Below, piece after piece: positions 1-8,802 of a stretch of DNA of 16,108 nucleotides (position 1 is the stretch's first letter; every line of letters begins with the position of its first letter). This DNA comes from an uncultured Rhodospirillales bacterium. Its GTDB lineage: Bacteria > Pseudomonadota > Alphaproteobacteria > Acetobacterales > Acetobacteraceae. Below the pieces are notes generated by a model that was given only the letters and a program-made list of their open reading frames with translations, did no database searches and was not told the origin of the DNA. The position numbers and the translations under genes are program-made. The stretch is from NCBI GenBank assembly GCA_903928045.1, contig CAIYPH010000586.1, positions 1-16,108 on the forward strand, written 5' to 3'.

Positions 1-7
1 GAAGGGC

Positions 8-64
8 GTTCTTTTTGTGAACAAAAAGAACCAAAAAACTTTTCACTCCTTTTTTCAAAAAAAG
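8..64. repeat. A/T-rich intergenic double palindrome, copy 1
   Basis: Two adjacent A/T-rich inverted repeats stand out from the G/C-rich surroundings. The first has perfect 11-bp arms (GTTCTTTTTGT at 8-18, ACAAAAAGAAC at 21-31) around a 2-nt centre. The second pairs CTTTTTT (49-55) with AAAAAAG (58-64) and is followed by GAGCGCTTCC. Related elements occur at 8053 and 8813 in this window, so this is a dispersed family. It lies before the DUF1272 gene; it could end an unseen gene to the left or be a non-coding repeat. Confidence 0.7.
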
Positions 65-114
65 AGCGCTTCCTTCCCCCAGCTTCTCCATGTCAACTCC
101 AACCAAGGACCGCC

Positions 115-363
115 ATGCCCTCCCTGGAACTTCGCCCGAACTGCGAATGCTGCGATGCCGATCTGCCGCCCGCGAGCCTCGCGGCGCGGATCTGTTCATT
201 CGAGTGCACATTCTGCGCGGATTGCGCAGATGGCGCGCTGGGTGGGCGATGCCCGAATTGTGGCGGCGAGCTTGTCCGCCGGCCGGTTCGCCCGGCGGAC
301 AAGCTGGAGCGGTTCCCGGCTTCGACGGTGCGGAAGGTCAATCCTCGGTTGCGTCATCCCTGA
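115..363 (+). CDS. DUF1272 family small Cys-rich protein
   Basis: This 82-residue protein begins MPSLELRPNCECCDADLPP and fits the DUF1272 family (PF06906), whose biochemical role is unknown. It has nine cysteines (10, 12, 13, 27, 31, 34, 37, 46, 49), including the pairs C34xxC37 and C46PNC49, which suggests a small zinc-binding fold; metal binding is inference. The conserved tail GGELVRRPVRPADKL is present and the length is normal for the family. The start is set by AAGGA (105-109) five bases before the ATG. Its last 26 bp overlap, tail to tail, the end of the glycosyltransferase gene on the other strand. A perfect 14-bp inverted repeat lies inside its 3' part. No signal peptide or membrane segment is seen, so it should be cytoplasmic. 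Confidence 0.88.
   Translation: MPSLELRPNCECCDADLPPASLAARICSFECTFCADCADGALGGRCPNCGGELVRRPVRPADKLERFPASTVRKVNPRLRHP
269..305. repeat. Perfect 14-bp inverted repeat inside the DUF1272 gene
   Basis: AGCTTGTCCGCCGG (269-282) is exactly complementary to CCGGCGGACAAGCT (292-305), with a 9-nt loop. It encodes the conserved ELVRRPVRPADKL stretch of DUF1272. On the minus strand it begins 33 bp after the stop of the glycosyltransferase operon, so its RNA hairpin could hinder transcription from either side. No U-tract follows on either strand, so it is not a classical intrinsic terminator. Confidence 0.75.
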
Positions 364-1411
364 GCAGGTCCGGCTGCTCGTGCGCGAGCCAGGCATGGTA
401 GGTGCCGGGGCCGGTGGCGAAGGGGTCATCGAAATGGTCATAGAGGTCGCCGCGGTTGCGGAACAGCACCCGGGCCGTCTTGGCGATCGGCGCGCCGGTG
501 TCGAAGGTGCCGTAGTGCCAGTAGCGCTTGGGAATCCCGGCCACCGTCTTGGCCGTAACCTGGCGCTTGTACCACTGCCAGATCTCGAACACCTCGAGGT
601 TATCGCCGGCATAGCGCTCGGTCATGACGTCACCGACGCCGCCGATCTTGGTGAAGTGGTAGAATTTAAGCGGTGAGCCATTGACTTCGAGCCGTGCGCC
701 AGCGCCGAAGCGGATGGTGCGGCGGCTGAGGTTCCAGCTCGCGACATTGCAGCCGGGATCGCGGATGACTACGACGCCATCGAACAGACCCGGCACCAGG
801 TCACAGTATTTCTGATCGGTGAAAATGCCGGATTCAACTTCGTCGTAGCAGGCGCGATAGAGCTGGGTTGCCCACCAGGCGGCGAAGTCGCGCCCATTGG
901 CATCGTTGCGCACGGCGACGAAGCCGAGGTTGAATACGCCATAGCGCAGCGAGCTGATTTCGTTGTCGCGCACCGCGAGATCAGTGACATTGGGCGCGAT
1001 CTGGTGCGGGGTCAGCGCGATAGACGCCGTGTCGAGCTGATCGATGATGGCGTCGATCGGATGGAACACCGCGATATCGGGGTCGAAATACACGACCTTG
1101 TCGGCGCCCTTGGCCAGGAGATGCGCCATCATCGCGCCCTTGACCGCGGTGCACGCCTCGACGACGTCGTGCTTGAACAGCCAGGCCGCCATGCGTGTCA
1201 GCCCGAGATCGCCGGATTTCATGACGCCGTCGAATTCGCCGAGCGCCTCGCTCTCGTCGATCCCCGGCGGCGGCTCGTCGATCAGCAGCGCCCAGATCTG
1301 CCAGTCCGGATGGTGGCGGCGCAGCGAGGCAAGCAGGATCCGCGCGCGCGAGAGATACGCATAGGTGAAGCTGGTGTAGCAGGCGATCCGCGCTGGCATG
1401 GTCGTGCTCAT
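338..1411 (-). CDS. GT-A-like glycosyltransferase
   Basis: This is a 357-residue putative sugar transferase, probably cytoplasmic and acting in surface polysaccharide or glycoprotein assembly. The N-terminal part (6-115) looks like a GT-A nucleotide-sugar fold: CYTSFTYAYLSRARIL, then VVYFDPDI with a DxD-type motif (Asp110-Pro-Asp112) that in such enzymes binds the metal and nucleotide sugar. Further conserved-looking blocks are NLGF (161-164), DQKYCDL (199-205), NVASWNL (222-228) and KFYHFTK (249-255). No signal peptide or membrane span is evident. The ATG at 1411 overlaps the stop of the upstream gene as ATGA, which supports translational coupling and a shared pathway. A second Met at codon 5 is an alternative start. 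The general class is well supported; donor, acceptor and exact GT family cannot be read from the sequence. Confidence 0.85.
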   Translation of the reverse strand: MSTTMPARIACYTSFTYAYLSRARILLASLRRHHPDWQIWALLIDEPPPGIDESEALGEFDGVMKSGDLGLTRMAAWLFKHDVVEACTAVKGAMMAHLLAKGADKVVYFDPDIAVFHPIDAIIDQLDTASIALTPHQIAPNVTDLAVRDNEISSLRYGVFNLGFVAVRNDANGRDFAAWWATQLYRACYDEVESGIFTDQKYCDLVPGLFDGVVVIRDPGCNVASWNLSRRTIRFGAGARLEVNGSPLKFYHFTKIGGVGDVMTERYAGDNLEVFEIWQWYKRQVTAKTVAGIPKRYWHYGTFDTGAPIAKTARVLFRNRGDLYDHFDDPFATGPGTYHAWLAHEQPDLLRDDATED

Positions 1412-4020
1412 GGTGCCACCGCCGCGATGGTAGCCGATTTGCCGGCATGGACCAGGCGCCCCCCCGGGATGCCCTGTGCCGTGCGCAGGCGGACGTATTC
1501 GATCAGGCGAAGGCTTTCGAACAGCTCAATGATGGCAGCCTCCTCGGCGATGATGCCGCGGCCCTGCTCCAGCACCATCGCCGCCACGTTGCCGCTATCG
1601 GGCAGGGCGATGATATCCGCATGCGCGGCGAGGGCCTCGAAGGTGACGTAGGAGAAGGTCTCCGGCCAGGGCGACAGGATCAGCACGATATCGATGTCGT
1701 GCGCCGCTAGCGCCGAGGTCATGGCGTCGCGCTGATCCGCCGATGCCTTGACGTCAACGCGATGGACCGGCGCCAGCTCGGGCACCAGGGCATCGGGGCT
1801 GACGAAGTGAAAGAACCGATAGCAGCCGAGCCGGCCCGTCCTGCGCACCAGGTCGACGAAGATCGGCCAGCCCTTGTGGTTCACCGGGTAGCCGATGAAG
1901 GCGACGCGTACGGGATTGCGCCGCAGCGCCGCGGCGTCCTCGGGCACCTCACGGGTGCGGGCGCTGACCGGCTCCAGCGAGCAATGCGGATGCACCAGCG
2001 CGCGCTGGTGCGGCAGGCTGGTCGCGCGCTGCCAGATCTCGAGCGCGGGGCGCGACGGCGCGACAACGGTGAAGGGAATCGCCTCGAACATCGTCTGCAG
2101 CGCGGCGAGGTGGCGTGGGCGCCACTCGCCATGGATGCAGACGAGGCAGCCATCGCTGCCCGGCGGGGGGGCGCCGCAAGGCGTGATGTCGTTGCGCAGA
2201 AGGTTGAAGCCGGGGCATAGCGAGGAGTAGTCGTGCAGCCAGCAATAATCCTCTGCCGGCGCGAGCGCGGCCTGCAAGGCGGTGAGCCGGGCGAGGTGAT
2301 GCCCAAGCAGGCAATGGGCGACGAAGATGCGCGTTTCGTCGGGCCGCGCGGGGATCGCGGTCAAAATCTCCGCGAGGTCCTCGTACGACGAATTGCCGAT
2401 ATTCACCCCATCCAGAACCAGGCGCACCATGCCGGCGGTGGTATCGGCGGCGAACACCAGGTCCGGCTCGGCGGGCGAGATATTGAGGTAGGCGAACCGC
2501 CGCCGCGCATAGGCGGCCTGCTCGTCGCCGATGAACAGCTGCACCCCGCCGGTCGAGGCGATGTAGAGGTCATGGCTGGCCGAGAGGACGAACCCGTCGG
2601 ATGTCGCGATGATGGCGCGGAGCACGCGGTCCAGATGGCTTGCCAGCAGCTTCACCATGGCGGTCGGGCGCGGCCAGTCCGCCGTCCGAAGCTCGGGCGC
2701 CACCGCCGCTTCGATGACACCGCGGCGGTACCCGCCCGGCCTGGCCGGGCGGCGGCCCTCTTTGCGACCGGAGATCAGATAATGCCAGAACGGGTTGACT
2801 TCGGCATCGCGAACGTCGGGATTGGCGGCGAGGTAGTGGGTGGTATCGAACCACGGTGCGGGCATGCGGCCTTCGCGCCAGCCGGCCGCGAGGTAGTGCA
2901 ACACCGGGTCGAGACCGGACTCAGCGACATCCCGGTAGGTCGACAAATAAAACGCACGATCCAGTTCGGCGGCCACCGTCTGGGCGACCTCGCTGGTGTA
3001 ATAGCCATCAGGGAGATGGACCGGCGCCGGCGCCAGCGCCGCGCGCAGGTTCGCCAGCCGCGTGCCGCGGCCGAACACGGCCTGGCGCGGCACGCCGGTG
3101 AAGCGCAGGCTCCCATCGTCGGGGTCGGCGATCGGGTCGGCGGTCGGGTCGGCGGAAACGGGCTGAACCGGCTCAGGTTCCTCGCCGTCATCCGCTTCTA
3201 GGATAACCCGTATCTCGGACTCTGCGGCCGGCGTGGGCTGCTCAGGCTCAGGCTCGGGCTGAGGTTCGGCCGCCGCGGGCTCGGCGGCGGGCGGCACCTC
3301 AACCGGTTCGGGGTCGGGTTCGGGCTCCGGCGCCGGGATCGCGGGGATGGCGATCGGCTGGGCGGCGAGCGTGGCATCTTCCGGTTGCACGCGGAATTCC
3401 AGCGTGGCGCCATCCGGGCCCGACAACGCCGCCGTCGGCACGAAGCGGAAACCGCAATAGGCGTCGCAGTCGAGCGCGGCCCCGACATCGGGCCGCGGCA
3501 TTTCGGCGGTGAGGGTGGTGCTGGCTCCGTTGGAACTGAGAACCGTGACCTGATTGCGCGTCCGCTTCGTCCCGGACATCCGGTCCGCCACCACGACCCA
3601 GCCGAAGATCACCGTACCGCCCTCGGCCGGCTCCACCCGGCCGAGCACCGCCAAGGTGGGGAATGAGAATTCACGGATCCACCCGGCAGGGCGGCCGAGC
3701 GTGATCAGGTCGGCGGACTCACCGGATTCGATCAGGAGATCGAAGCGATGCGGCAAGCCGTCGAAAAACTGCGCGGGGATGGCGACGTGGAAACCAAGGC
3801 GGGCGCCGTGCTGGCTGTTTTCCCTCACATCGGCGCGCGCATCCCACACATCCGGGCGCTCGGCTTCGCAGCTGAAAGTGCTCGCCGGGGTCCCGTCGAT
3901 CGACAAGGTAAGCGCCAGCGGGGTTGCAGCCCCCTGGCGGAACGCCCAACCCACGATACCACGATCCGTGACAGCCTCGATGAAGCCACGAATCATGCCT
4001 TCTCCGGCAGTGGAACTCAT
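1408..4020 (-). CDS. Multidomain glycosyltransferase (beta modules, Pro/Glu linker, Tyr repeats, GT-B domain)
   Basis: This 870-residue protein is first in a two-gene operon. Two related N-terminal modules (about 11-105 and 124-212) share the pattern G-x-V/I-x-GW, RPDV, then GF; they resemble beta-sandwich modules attached to glycosyltransferases. A Pro/Glu/Ala linker follows (about 228-300). Next come two tandem repeats of the form FYLSTYRDV...HYLAAGWREGR (357-385) and HYLAANPDV...HYLISGRKEGR (395-423). The C-terminal part looks like a GT-B transferase: LHDYSSLCP, a four-Cys cluster (C602, C615, C625, C628), AFIGYPVNHKGW (707-718) and SPWPETFSYVTFEALA (783-798), the latter typical of the donor-binding lobe. 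The start at 4020 is chosen because AGGAG (4026-4030) lies five bases upstream; a longer frame begins at 4092 without such a site. It probably builds a surface glycan with its partner; the substrate is unknown. Confidence 0.85.
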   Translation of the reverse strand: MSSTAGEGMIRGFIEAVTDRGIVGWAFRQGAATPLALTLSIDGTPASTFSCEAERPDVWDARADVRENSQHGARLGFHVAIPAQFFDGLPHRFDLLIESGESADLITLGRPAGWIREFSFPTLAVLGRVEPAEGGTVIFGWVVVADRMSGTKRTRNQVTVLSSNGASTTLTAEMPRPDVGAALDCDAYCGFRFVPTAALSGPDGATLEFRVQPEDATLAAQPIAIPAIPAPEPEPDPEPVEVPPAAEPAAAEPQPEPEPEQPTPAAESEIRVILEADDGEEPEPVQPVSADPTADPIADPDDGSLRFTGVPRQAVFGRGTRLANLRAALAPAPVHLPDGYYTSEVAQTVAAELDRAFYLSTYRDVAESGLDPVLHYLAAGWREGRMPAPWFDTTHYLAANPDVRDAEVNPFWHYLISGRKEGRRPARPGGYRRGVIEAAVAPELRTADWPRPTAMVKLLASHLDRVLRAIIATSDGFVLSASHDLYIASTGGVQLFIGDEQAAYARRRFAYLNISPAEPDLVFAADTTAGMVRLVLDGVNIGNSSYEDLAEILTAIPARPDETRIFVAHCLLGHHLARLTALQAALAPAEDYCWLHDYSSLCPGFNLLRNDITPCGAPPPGSDGCLVCIHGEWRPRHLAALQTMFEAIPFTVVAPSRPALEIWQRATSLPHQRALVHPHCSLEPVSARTREVPEDAAALRRNPVRVAFIGYPVNHKGWPIFVDLVRRTGRLGCYRFFHFVSPDALVPELAPVHRVDVKASADQRDAMTSALAAHDIDIVLILSPWPETFSYVTFEALAAHADIIALPDSGNVAAMVLEQGRGIIAEEAAIIELFESLRLIEYVRLRTAQGIPGGRLVHAGKSATIAAVAP
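3122..3157. repeat. Three 12-bp tandem repeats in the linker
   Basis: Three direct units of GGGTCGGCG plus three variable bases (3122-3133, 3134-3145, 3146-3157) encode the repeated Ala-Asp-Pro of the acidic linker. The wider Pro/Glu-rich tract covers about 3124-3339 and contains a 6-bp GGCTCA-type repeat near 3241-3260. In-frame length changes are likely to be tolerated here. Confidence 0.75.
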
Positions 4021-4370
4021 TGAAACTCCTGAAGACGCGATGACAGGCACCGGCAGTCGGGCATTCGCCGGCTGGCTAAGACCGGCCCTCAATTAAGCAC
4101 GACGAAACGATGCTGGCCAGCGCGCGCTCCGAGCCGCCAGGCCGCGATGGATGGACAAGGCTTCATGTGCCGTTAGGACAGCGGTGATACATTCGGGGGT
4201 ATACACCATTTCAACGCATGGCTGGCCCTCGTGTGACGTGGTTTTGCATGGCTCGATCTATCCCCAATTAGCCAAGCAATCGTGGTATTGGTCTCTTCCG
4301 GCCGCCAAGACACTGCGTGTCATTGGTGTCCGCAAGTTTCGCTCCGACTGGGGGCGATATCATCCGCGTT
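4021..4370. other. Intergenic region upstream of the glycosyltransferase operon
   Basis: This non-coding stretch is less G/C-rich than the genes around it. It should hold the promoter of the minus-strand glycosyltransferase operon, but I could not identify a -35/-10 pair. An imperfect dyad, GGTGATAC (4183-4190) against GTATaCACC (4199-4207), is a possible operator. A 94-codon plus-strand frame (4151-4435) has an unlikely composition, no ribosome-binding site, and runs through the hairpins described next, so I do not call it a gene. Confidence 0.5.
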
Positions 4371-4484
4371 GGTCGATCGCCCCCCGATCGGCCACGTGTC
4401 GCGACGGTCCATCTCCTCCCCCGAGGGACCGTTAGCGTGAGAAAGCCGGTCCGCCCCCCCGCGGGCCGGCTTTCTATCGTTTTG
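4371..4484 (+). ncRNA. Candidate 'cuckoo'-like small RNA with anti-Shine-Dalgarno loop
   Basis: Three hairpins follow one another. The first pairs GGTCGATCG (4371-4379) with CGATCGGCC (4385-4393) around a C5 loop, with one G-T pair. The second pairs ACGGTCC (4404-4410) with GGACCGT (4426-4432); its 15-nt loop contains CTCCTCCCCC (4413-4422), complementary to a strong Shine-Dalgarno sequence. The third (4440-4475) looks like a terminator. Alphaproteobacterial sRNAs of the 'cuckoo' group (for example CcsR in Rhodobacter, alpha-r14 in rhizobia) show loop-exposed CCUCCUCCC motifs followed by a terminator. Membership here is inference. The 5' end is unknown and no promoter was recognised. An alternative is a structured leader or attenuator for murJ, whose ATG lies 42 bp downstream. 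Confidence 0.45.
4440..4484 (+). terminator. Intrinsic terminator-like hairpin before murJ
   Basis: A 15-bp stem with one G-T pair is formed by 4440-4454 (AGAAAGCCGGTCCGC) and 4461-4475, around a C6 loop. ATCG and then TTTT follow, a weak U-tract. On the plus strand it would end the candidate small RNA; there is no upstream plus-strand protein gene that it could serve. Confidence 0.6.
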
Positions 4485-4491
4485 GGCCGCT

Positions 4492-4517
4492 TCTAACCGG
4501 GCCCGGGCGTGGTTAGA
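4492..4517. promoter_or_regulatory. Inverted repeat immediately upstream of murJ
   Basis: TCTAACC (4492-4498) and GGTTAGA (4511-4517) form a dyad over a 12-bp centre that itself begins inside the palindrome CCGGGCCCGG (4497-4506). It ends eight bases before the murJ ATG, exactly where a ribosome-binding site would be expected and is missing. It could be an operator or a structure controlling translation; the function is unproven. Confidence 0.35.
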
Positions 4518-4525
4518 CTGTCACC

Positions 4526-6608
<2,083 letters not shown>

Positions 6609-6634
6609 GCGCCCCAGGGAAGGAACCTAACCGC

Positions 6635-7987
6635 ATGACGAAACTCCTCCGGCGCGCCGCCCTGGCGCTACCGTTGCTCGCGCTCAGCCTGCCGGCCATG
6701 GCGGAAGAGGCGCCGAAGCTCGATTCGGGCGACACCGCATGGATGCTCACCAGCACGGCGCTCGTGCTGCTGATGACCGTCCCCGGGCTCGCGCTGTTCT
6801 ATGCCGGCATGGTGCGCAAGAAGAACATCCTGGCGACCATGATGCAGTCCTTCATCATCACCGCGCTGGTGACGGTGATCTGGATGATCGCCGGCTACAG
6901 CCTCGCCTTCACCAATGGCAACGCCTATATCGGCGATCTCAGCCGCTTCTTCCTCAACGGGTTCGGCCCGGGCTGGGACAAGCCGTTCATCCTGGGCGCC
7001 GGCACCGAAGGCGCGGTGACCAACACCGTGCCGGAATCGGTGTTCATGATGTTCCAGATGACCTTCGCGATCATCACCCCGGCGCTGATCGCCGGTGCTT
7101 TCGCGGACCGTATGAAGTTCTCGGCGCTGCTGGTGTTCATCACGCTGTGGTCGCTGCTGGTCTACTCGCCGGTGGCGCACTGGGTGTGGGCGCCGACGGG
7201 CTGGCTGTCGAACGGCGTGTTCGGCCTGCCGGGTGCCGCGGACTTCGCGGGCGGCACGGTCGTGCATATCAACGCCGGGATCGCCGGCCTGGTCTGCGCG
7301 CTCGTGCTCGGCAAGCGCTTCGGCTATGGCAGCGAAAACATGGCGCCGTTCAACCTCAGCCTGGCCGTGATCGGCGCCTCGCTGCTGTGGGTGGGCTGGT
7401 TCGGCTTCAACGCGGGCTCCGCGGTGGCGGCCAATGGGCGTGCGGGCATGGCGATGACGGTGACGCAGATCGCCACCGCCGGCGCGGCGCTGGCCTGGAC
7501 GTTCGCGGAATGGGCGAGCAAGGGCAAGCCCTCCGTGCTCGGCGCGATCTCCGGCGCGGTGGCCGGGCTGGTGGCGATCACCCCGGCCTCGGGCTTCGTG
7601 CTGCCGGGCCCGGCACTGATCATCGGCATCGTCGCCGGTGTGGTGTGCTTCTGGTCGGCGACCTCGCTCAAGCACATGCTGGGCTATGACGACAGCCTCG
7701 ACGCCTTCGGCGTGCATGGCGTCGGCGGCATCATCGGCGCCCTGCTGACCGGCATCTTCGCCTACGGCCCGTTCACCGCGACCAAGGACGCGCCGAACGG
7801 GGTGAACATCGGCGGCCTCGCCCAGTTCGAATCCCAGGTGGTCGCGGTGCTGGCGACGCTGATCTGGTCGGGCGTGGTGACGTTCATCATCCTGAAGATC
7901 GTCGACGCGGTGATCGGCCTGCGGGTGACCGAGGACGAGGAACGCGAAGGGCTCGACGTGGTGCTGCACGGCGAACGCCTCGGCTAA
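6635..7987 (+). CDS. amtB: Ammonium transporter AmtB
   Basis: This 450-residue Amt/Rh family channel imports ammonium across the inner membrane as a trimer. It starts with a cleavable signal peptide (LPAMA-EE, cut after about residue 23), as in E. coli AmtB, followed by about 11 membrane helices. The twin pore histidines are His211 (VVHINAGIAGL) and His361 (FGVHGVGG); the substrate-site aspartate is probably Asp203 (AADFAGG). WVGWFGFNAGS (252-262) and FQMTFAIITP (140-149) are further family hallmarks. The C-terminal cytoplasmic tail GLRVTEDEEREGLD, which couples the subunits and meets GlnK, is intact. The ATG at 6635 is preferred over GTG 6605 because AAGGA (6620-6624) lies ten bases upstream and the signal peptide begins there. 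It is co-transcribed with glnK and ended by the terminator at 8002. Confidence 0.97.
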   Translation: MTKLLRRAALALPLLALSLPAMAEEAPKLDSGDTAWMLTSTALVLLMTVPGLALFYAGMVRKKNILATMMQSFIITALVTVIWMIAGYSLAFTNGNAYIGDLSRFFLNGFGPGWDKPFILGAGTEGAVTNTVPESVFMMFQMTFAIITPALIAGAFADRMKFSALLVFITLWSLLVYSPVAHWVWAPTGWLSNGVFGLPGAADFAGGTVVHINAGIAGLVCALVLGKRFGYGSENMAPFNLSLAVIGASLLWVGWFGFNAGSAVAANGRAGMAMTVTQIATAGAALAWTFAEWASKGKPSVLGAISGAVAGLVAITPASGFVLPGPALIIGIVAGVVCFWSATSLKHMLGYDDSLDAFGVHGVGGIIGALLTGIFAYGPFTATKDAPNGVNIGGLAQFESQVVAVLATLIWSGVVTFIILKIVDAVIGLRVTEDEEREGLDVVLHGERLG

Positions 7988-8001
7988 CGTGCCTTGAAGG
8001 A

Positions 8002-8039
8002 AAGGGCCCGGTTCGCGATGAGCGGGCCGGGCCTTTTTT
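8002..8039 (+). terminator. Intrinsic terminator of glnK-amtB
   Basis: GGCCCGGTTCGC (8005-8016) pairs with GCGGGCCGGGCC (8022-8033) around GATGA, with two G-T pairs, and is followed by six T (8034-8039). It begins 14 bp after the amtB stop and is the best terminator in the window. Confidence 0.9.
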
Positions 8040-8052
8040 GTTTGGGGTAGGT

Positions 8053-8083
8053 GTTCTTTTTGGGAACAAAAAATCAAATTTTC
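8053..8083. repeat. A/T-rich intergenic repeat, copy 2
   Basis: The 20 bases at 8053-8072 match 8-27 except for one base (GTTCTTTTTG, G for T, GAACAAAAA), followed by a degenerate TCAAATTTTCG. The palindrome is weaker than in copy 1 (TTTTTG at 8057-8062 with CAAAAA at 8067-8072). It lies just after the amtB terminator. Confidence 0.65.
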
Positions 8084-8191
8084 GAGCGGTTCGATGCCGT
8101 TGGCTTGGATTGGCGTGAGGGGCTGACGTGCTCGTTGACCCACCGGCTACGCGTCACGCACGCAAAATATCCGCCTAAGCAGAAATTTATC

Positions 8192-8220
8192 CTTGCATTC
8201 ACCGCCCACGCGTTCTATAT
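8192..8220 (+). promoter_or_regulatory. Housekeeping promoter reading into the 8229 gene
   Basis: CTTGCA (8192-8197), 17 bp, then CTATAT (8215-8220) fit the alphaproteobacterial sigma-70 form. Transcription would start near 8226-8228, one to three bases before the ATG at 8229. Confidence 0.7.
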
Positions 8221-8228
8221 ACGTTCCC

Positions 8229-8780
8229 ATGCAGCTCGCACGCTCCCTCCCTGCGCCCACCCACGCCGAACCGCACCCCGCGGTTCTGCTCGGCGAAGCC
8301 GTGGCCGGAGTGCTGGCTTCTCTTCTCGCCCCCTGGGGCCTTTGGCGCCTCTTCCCGGGCGGCCGCGCGCTGCATGCCATGCTCACCCAATGGGGCCGCG
8401 ATTTTGCCGCCCTCATGCAGCGCATCGCCCAGGGCCTGCCCGAACCGGCGCCGCGTGCGCCCGCGGCAACCCGCCCGTCCTCCGCCGTGCCCGAGCCTGT
8501 CCGCGCGCCGTCGCGCCTCCGCTCACGCCCGGACTCCGCTCACGCCCGGACTCCGTCCGCGCTCGCACCATCATTGCCCGTTCCACGCCGCGCCCGGCCC
8601 GCGTCCAACAAGTTGCGCCACGCCACCCCGCGCGCGCCGATCCGTCAAACCCAATCCGACGCCTTACCAGCGGGCAACCGCCCGCCGCGACCACCATTTT
8701 TCAAAAACCGCCCTTACCCGCCACGTCGACGCACGCCAATATTAATACGAGTTAGCAACAAATATCGATCTTCCCCCTAA
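8229..8780 (+). CDS. Hypothetical protein, possibly from a leaderless mRNA
   Basis: I do not recognise this 183-residue protein. Residues 1-75 look genuine: codon use has the high G/C third position of neighbours, and the segment VLLGEAVAGVLASLLAPWGL is hydrophobic enough for a membrane-associated helix, followed by WRLFPGGRALHAMLTQWGRD and FAALMQRIAQ. Residues 76-183 are Pro/Arg/Ala-rich, low complexity and very basic, and the third-position G/C signal fades. A 17-bp tandem duplication (8521-8554) shifts the frame at about residue 104, so the tail may differ from an ancestral one. The start at 8229 is chosen because the promoter at 8192-8220 places the RNA 5' end almost on it and no Shine-Dalgarno is seen; a frame from 8193 would begin at the -35 element. 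It is flanked by A/T-rich palindromes on both sides. Confidence 0.55.
   Translation: MQLARSLPAPTHAEPHPAVLLGEAVAGVLASLLAPWGLWRLFPGGRALHAMLTQWGRDFAALMQRIAQGLPEPAPRAPAATRPSSAVPEPVRAPSRLRSRPDSAHARTPSALAPSLPVPRRARPASNKLRHATPRAPIRQTQSDALPAGNRPPRPPFFKNRPYPPRRRTPILIRVSNKYRSSP
8521..8554. repeat. 17-bp perfect tandem duplication
   Basis: GCTCACGCCCGGACTCC occurs twice in direct succession (8521-8537, 8538-8554). Because 17 is not a multiple of three, gain or loss of one unit changes the reading frame of the gene it sits in. Confidence 0.9.
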
Positions 8781-8802
8781 ACCACCAAACCCCAAACGGA
8801 TA

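Noticed and set aside
2233..3201. 322-codon plus-strand frame opposite the large glycosyltransferase
   Set aside because: Antisense shadow; no start signal and no family motif.
3124..3339. Repeated DNA in the Pro/Glu linker as a CRISPR-like or satellite array
   Set aside because: Units are in-frame, short and codon-based; they are explained by the linker protein sequence.
4353..4360. CGATAT as a -10 element for the candidate small RNA
   Set aside because: No acceptable -35 hexamer at 16-18 bp upstream, so I left the promoter uncalled.
4151..4435. 94-codon plus-strand frame before the three hairpins
   Set aside because: It has no ribosome-binding site, many Trp/Cys/Ser residues of no family, poor third-position G/C, and runs through the structured RNA.
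6668..8143. 491-codon minus-strand frame opposite amtB
   Set aside because: His/Arg/Gln-rich shadow of amtB that also crosses its terminator.
8135..8170. TTGACC with AAATAT as a promoter
   Set aside because: The spacer is 24 bp, too long for sigma-70.
8051..8755. 234-codon plus-strand frame overlapping the 8229 gene
   Set aside because: It starts within the A/T-rich repeat and crosses the promoter; only its 3' part could matter, as an alternative tail after the 17-bp duplication.
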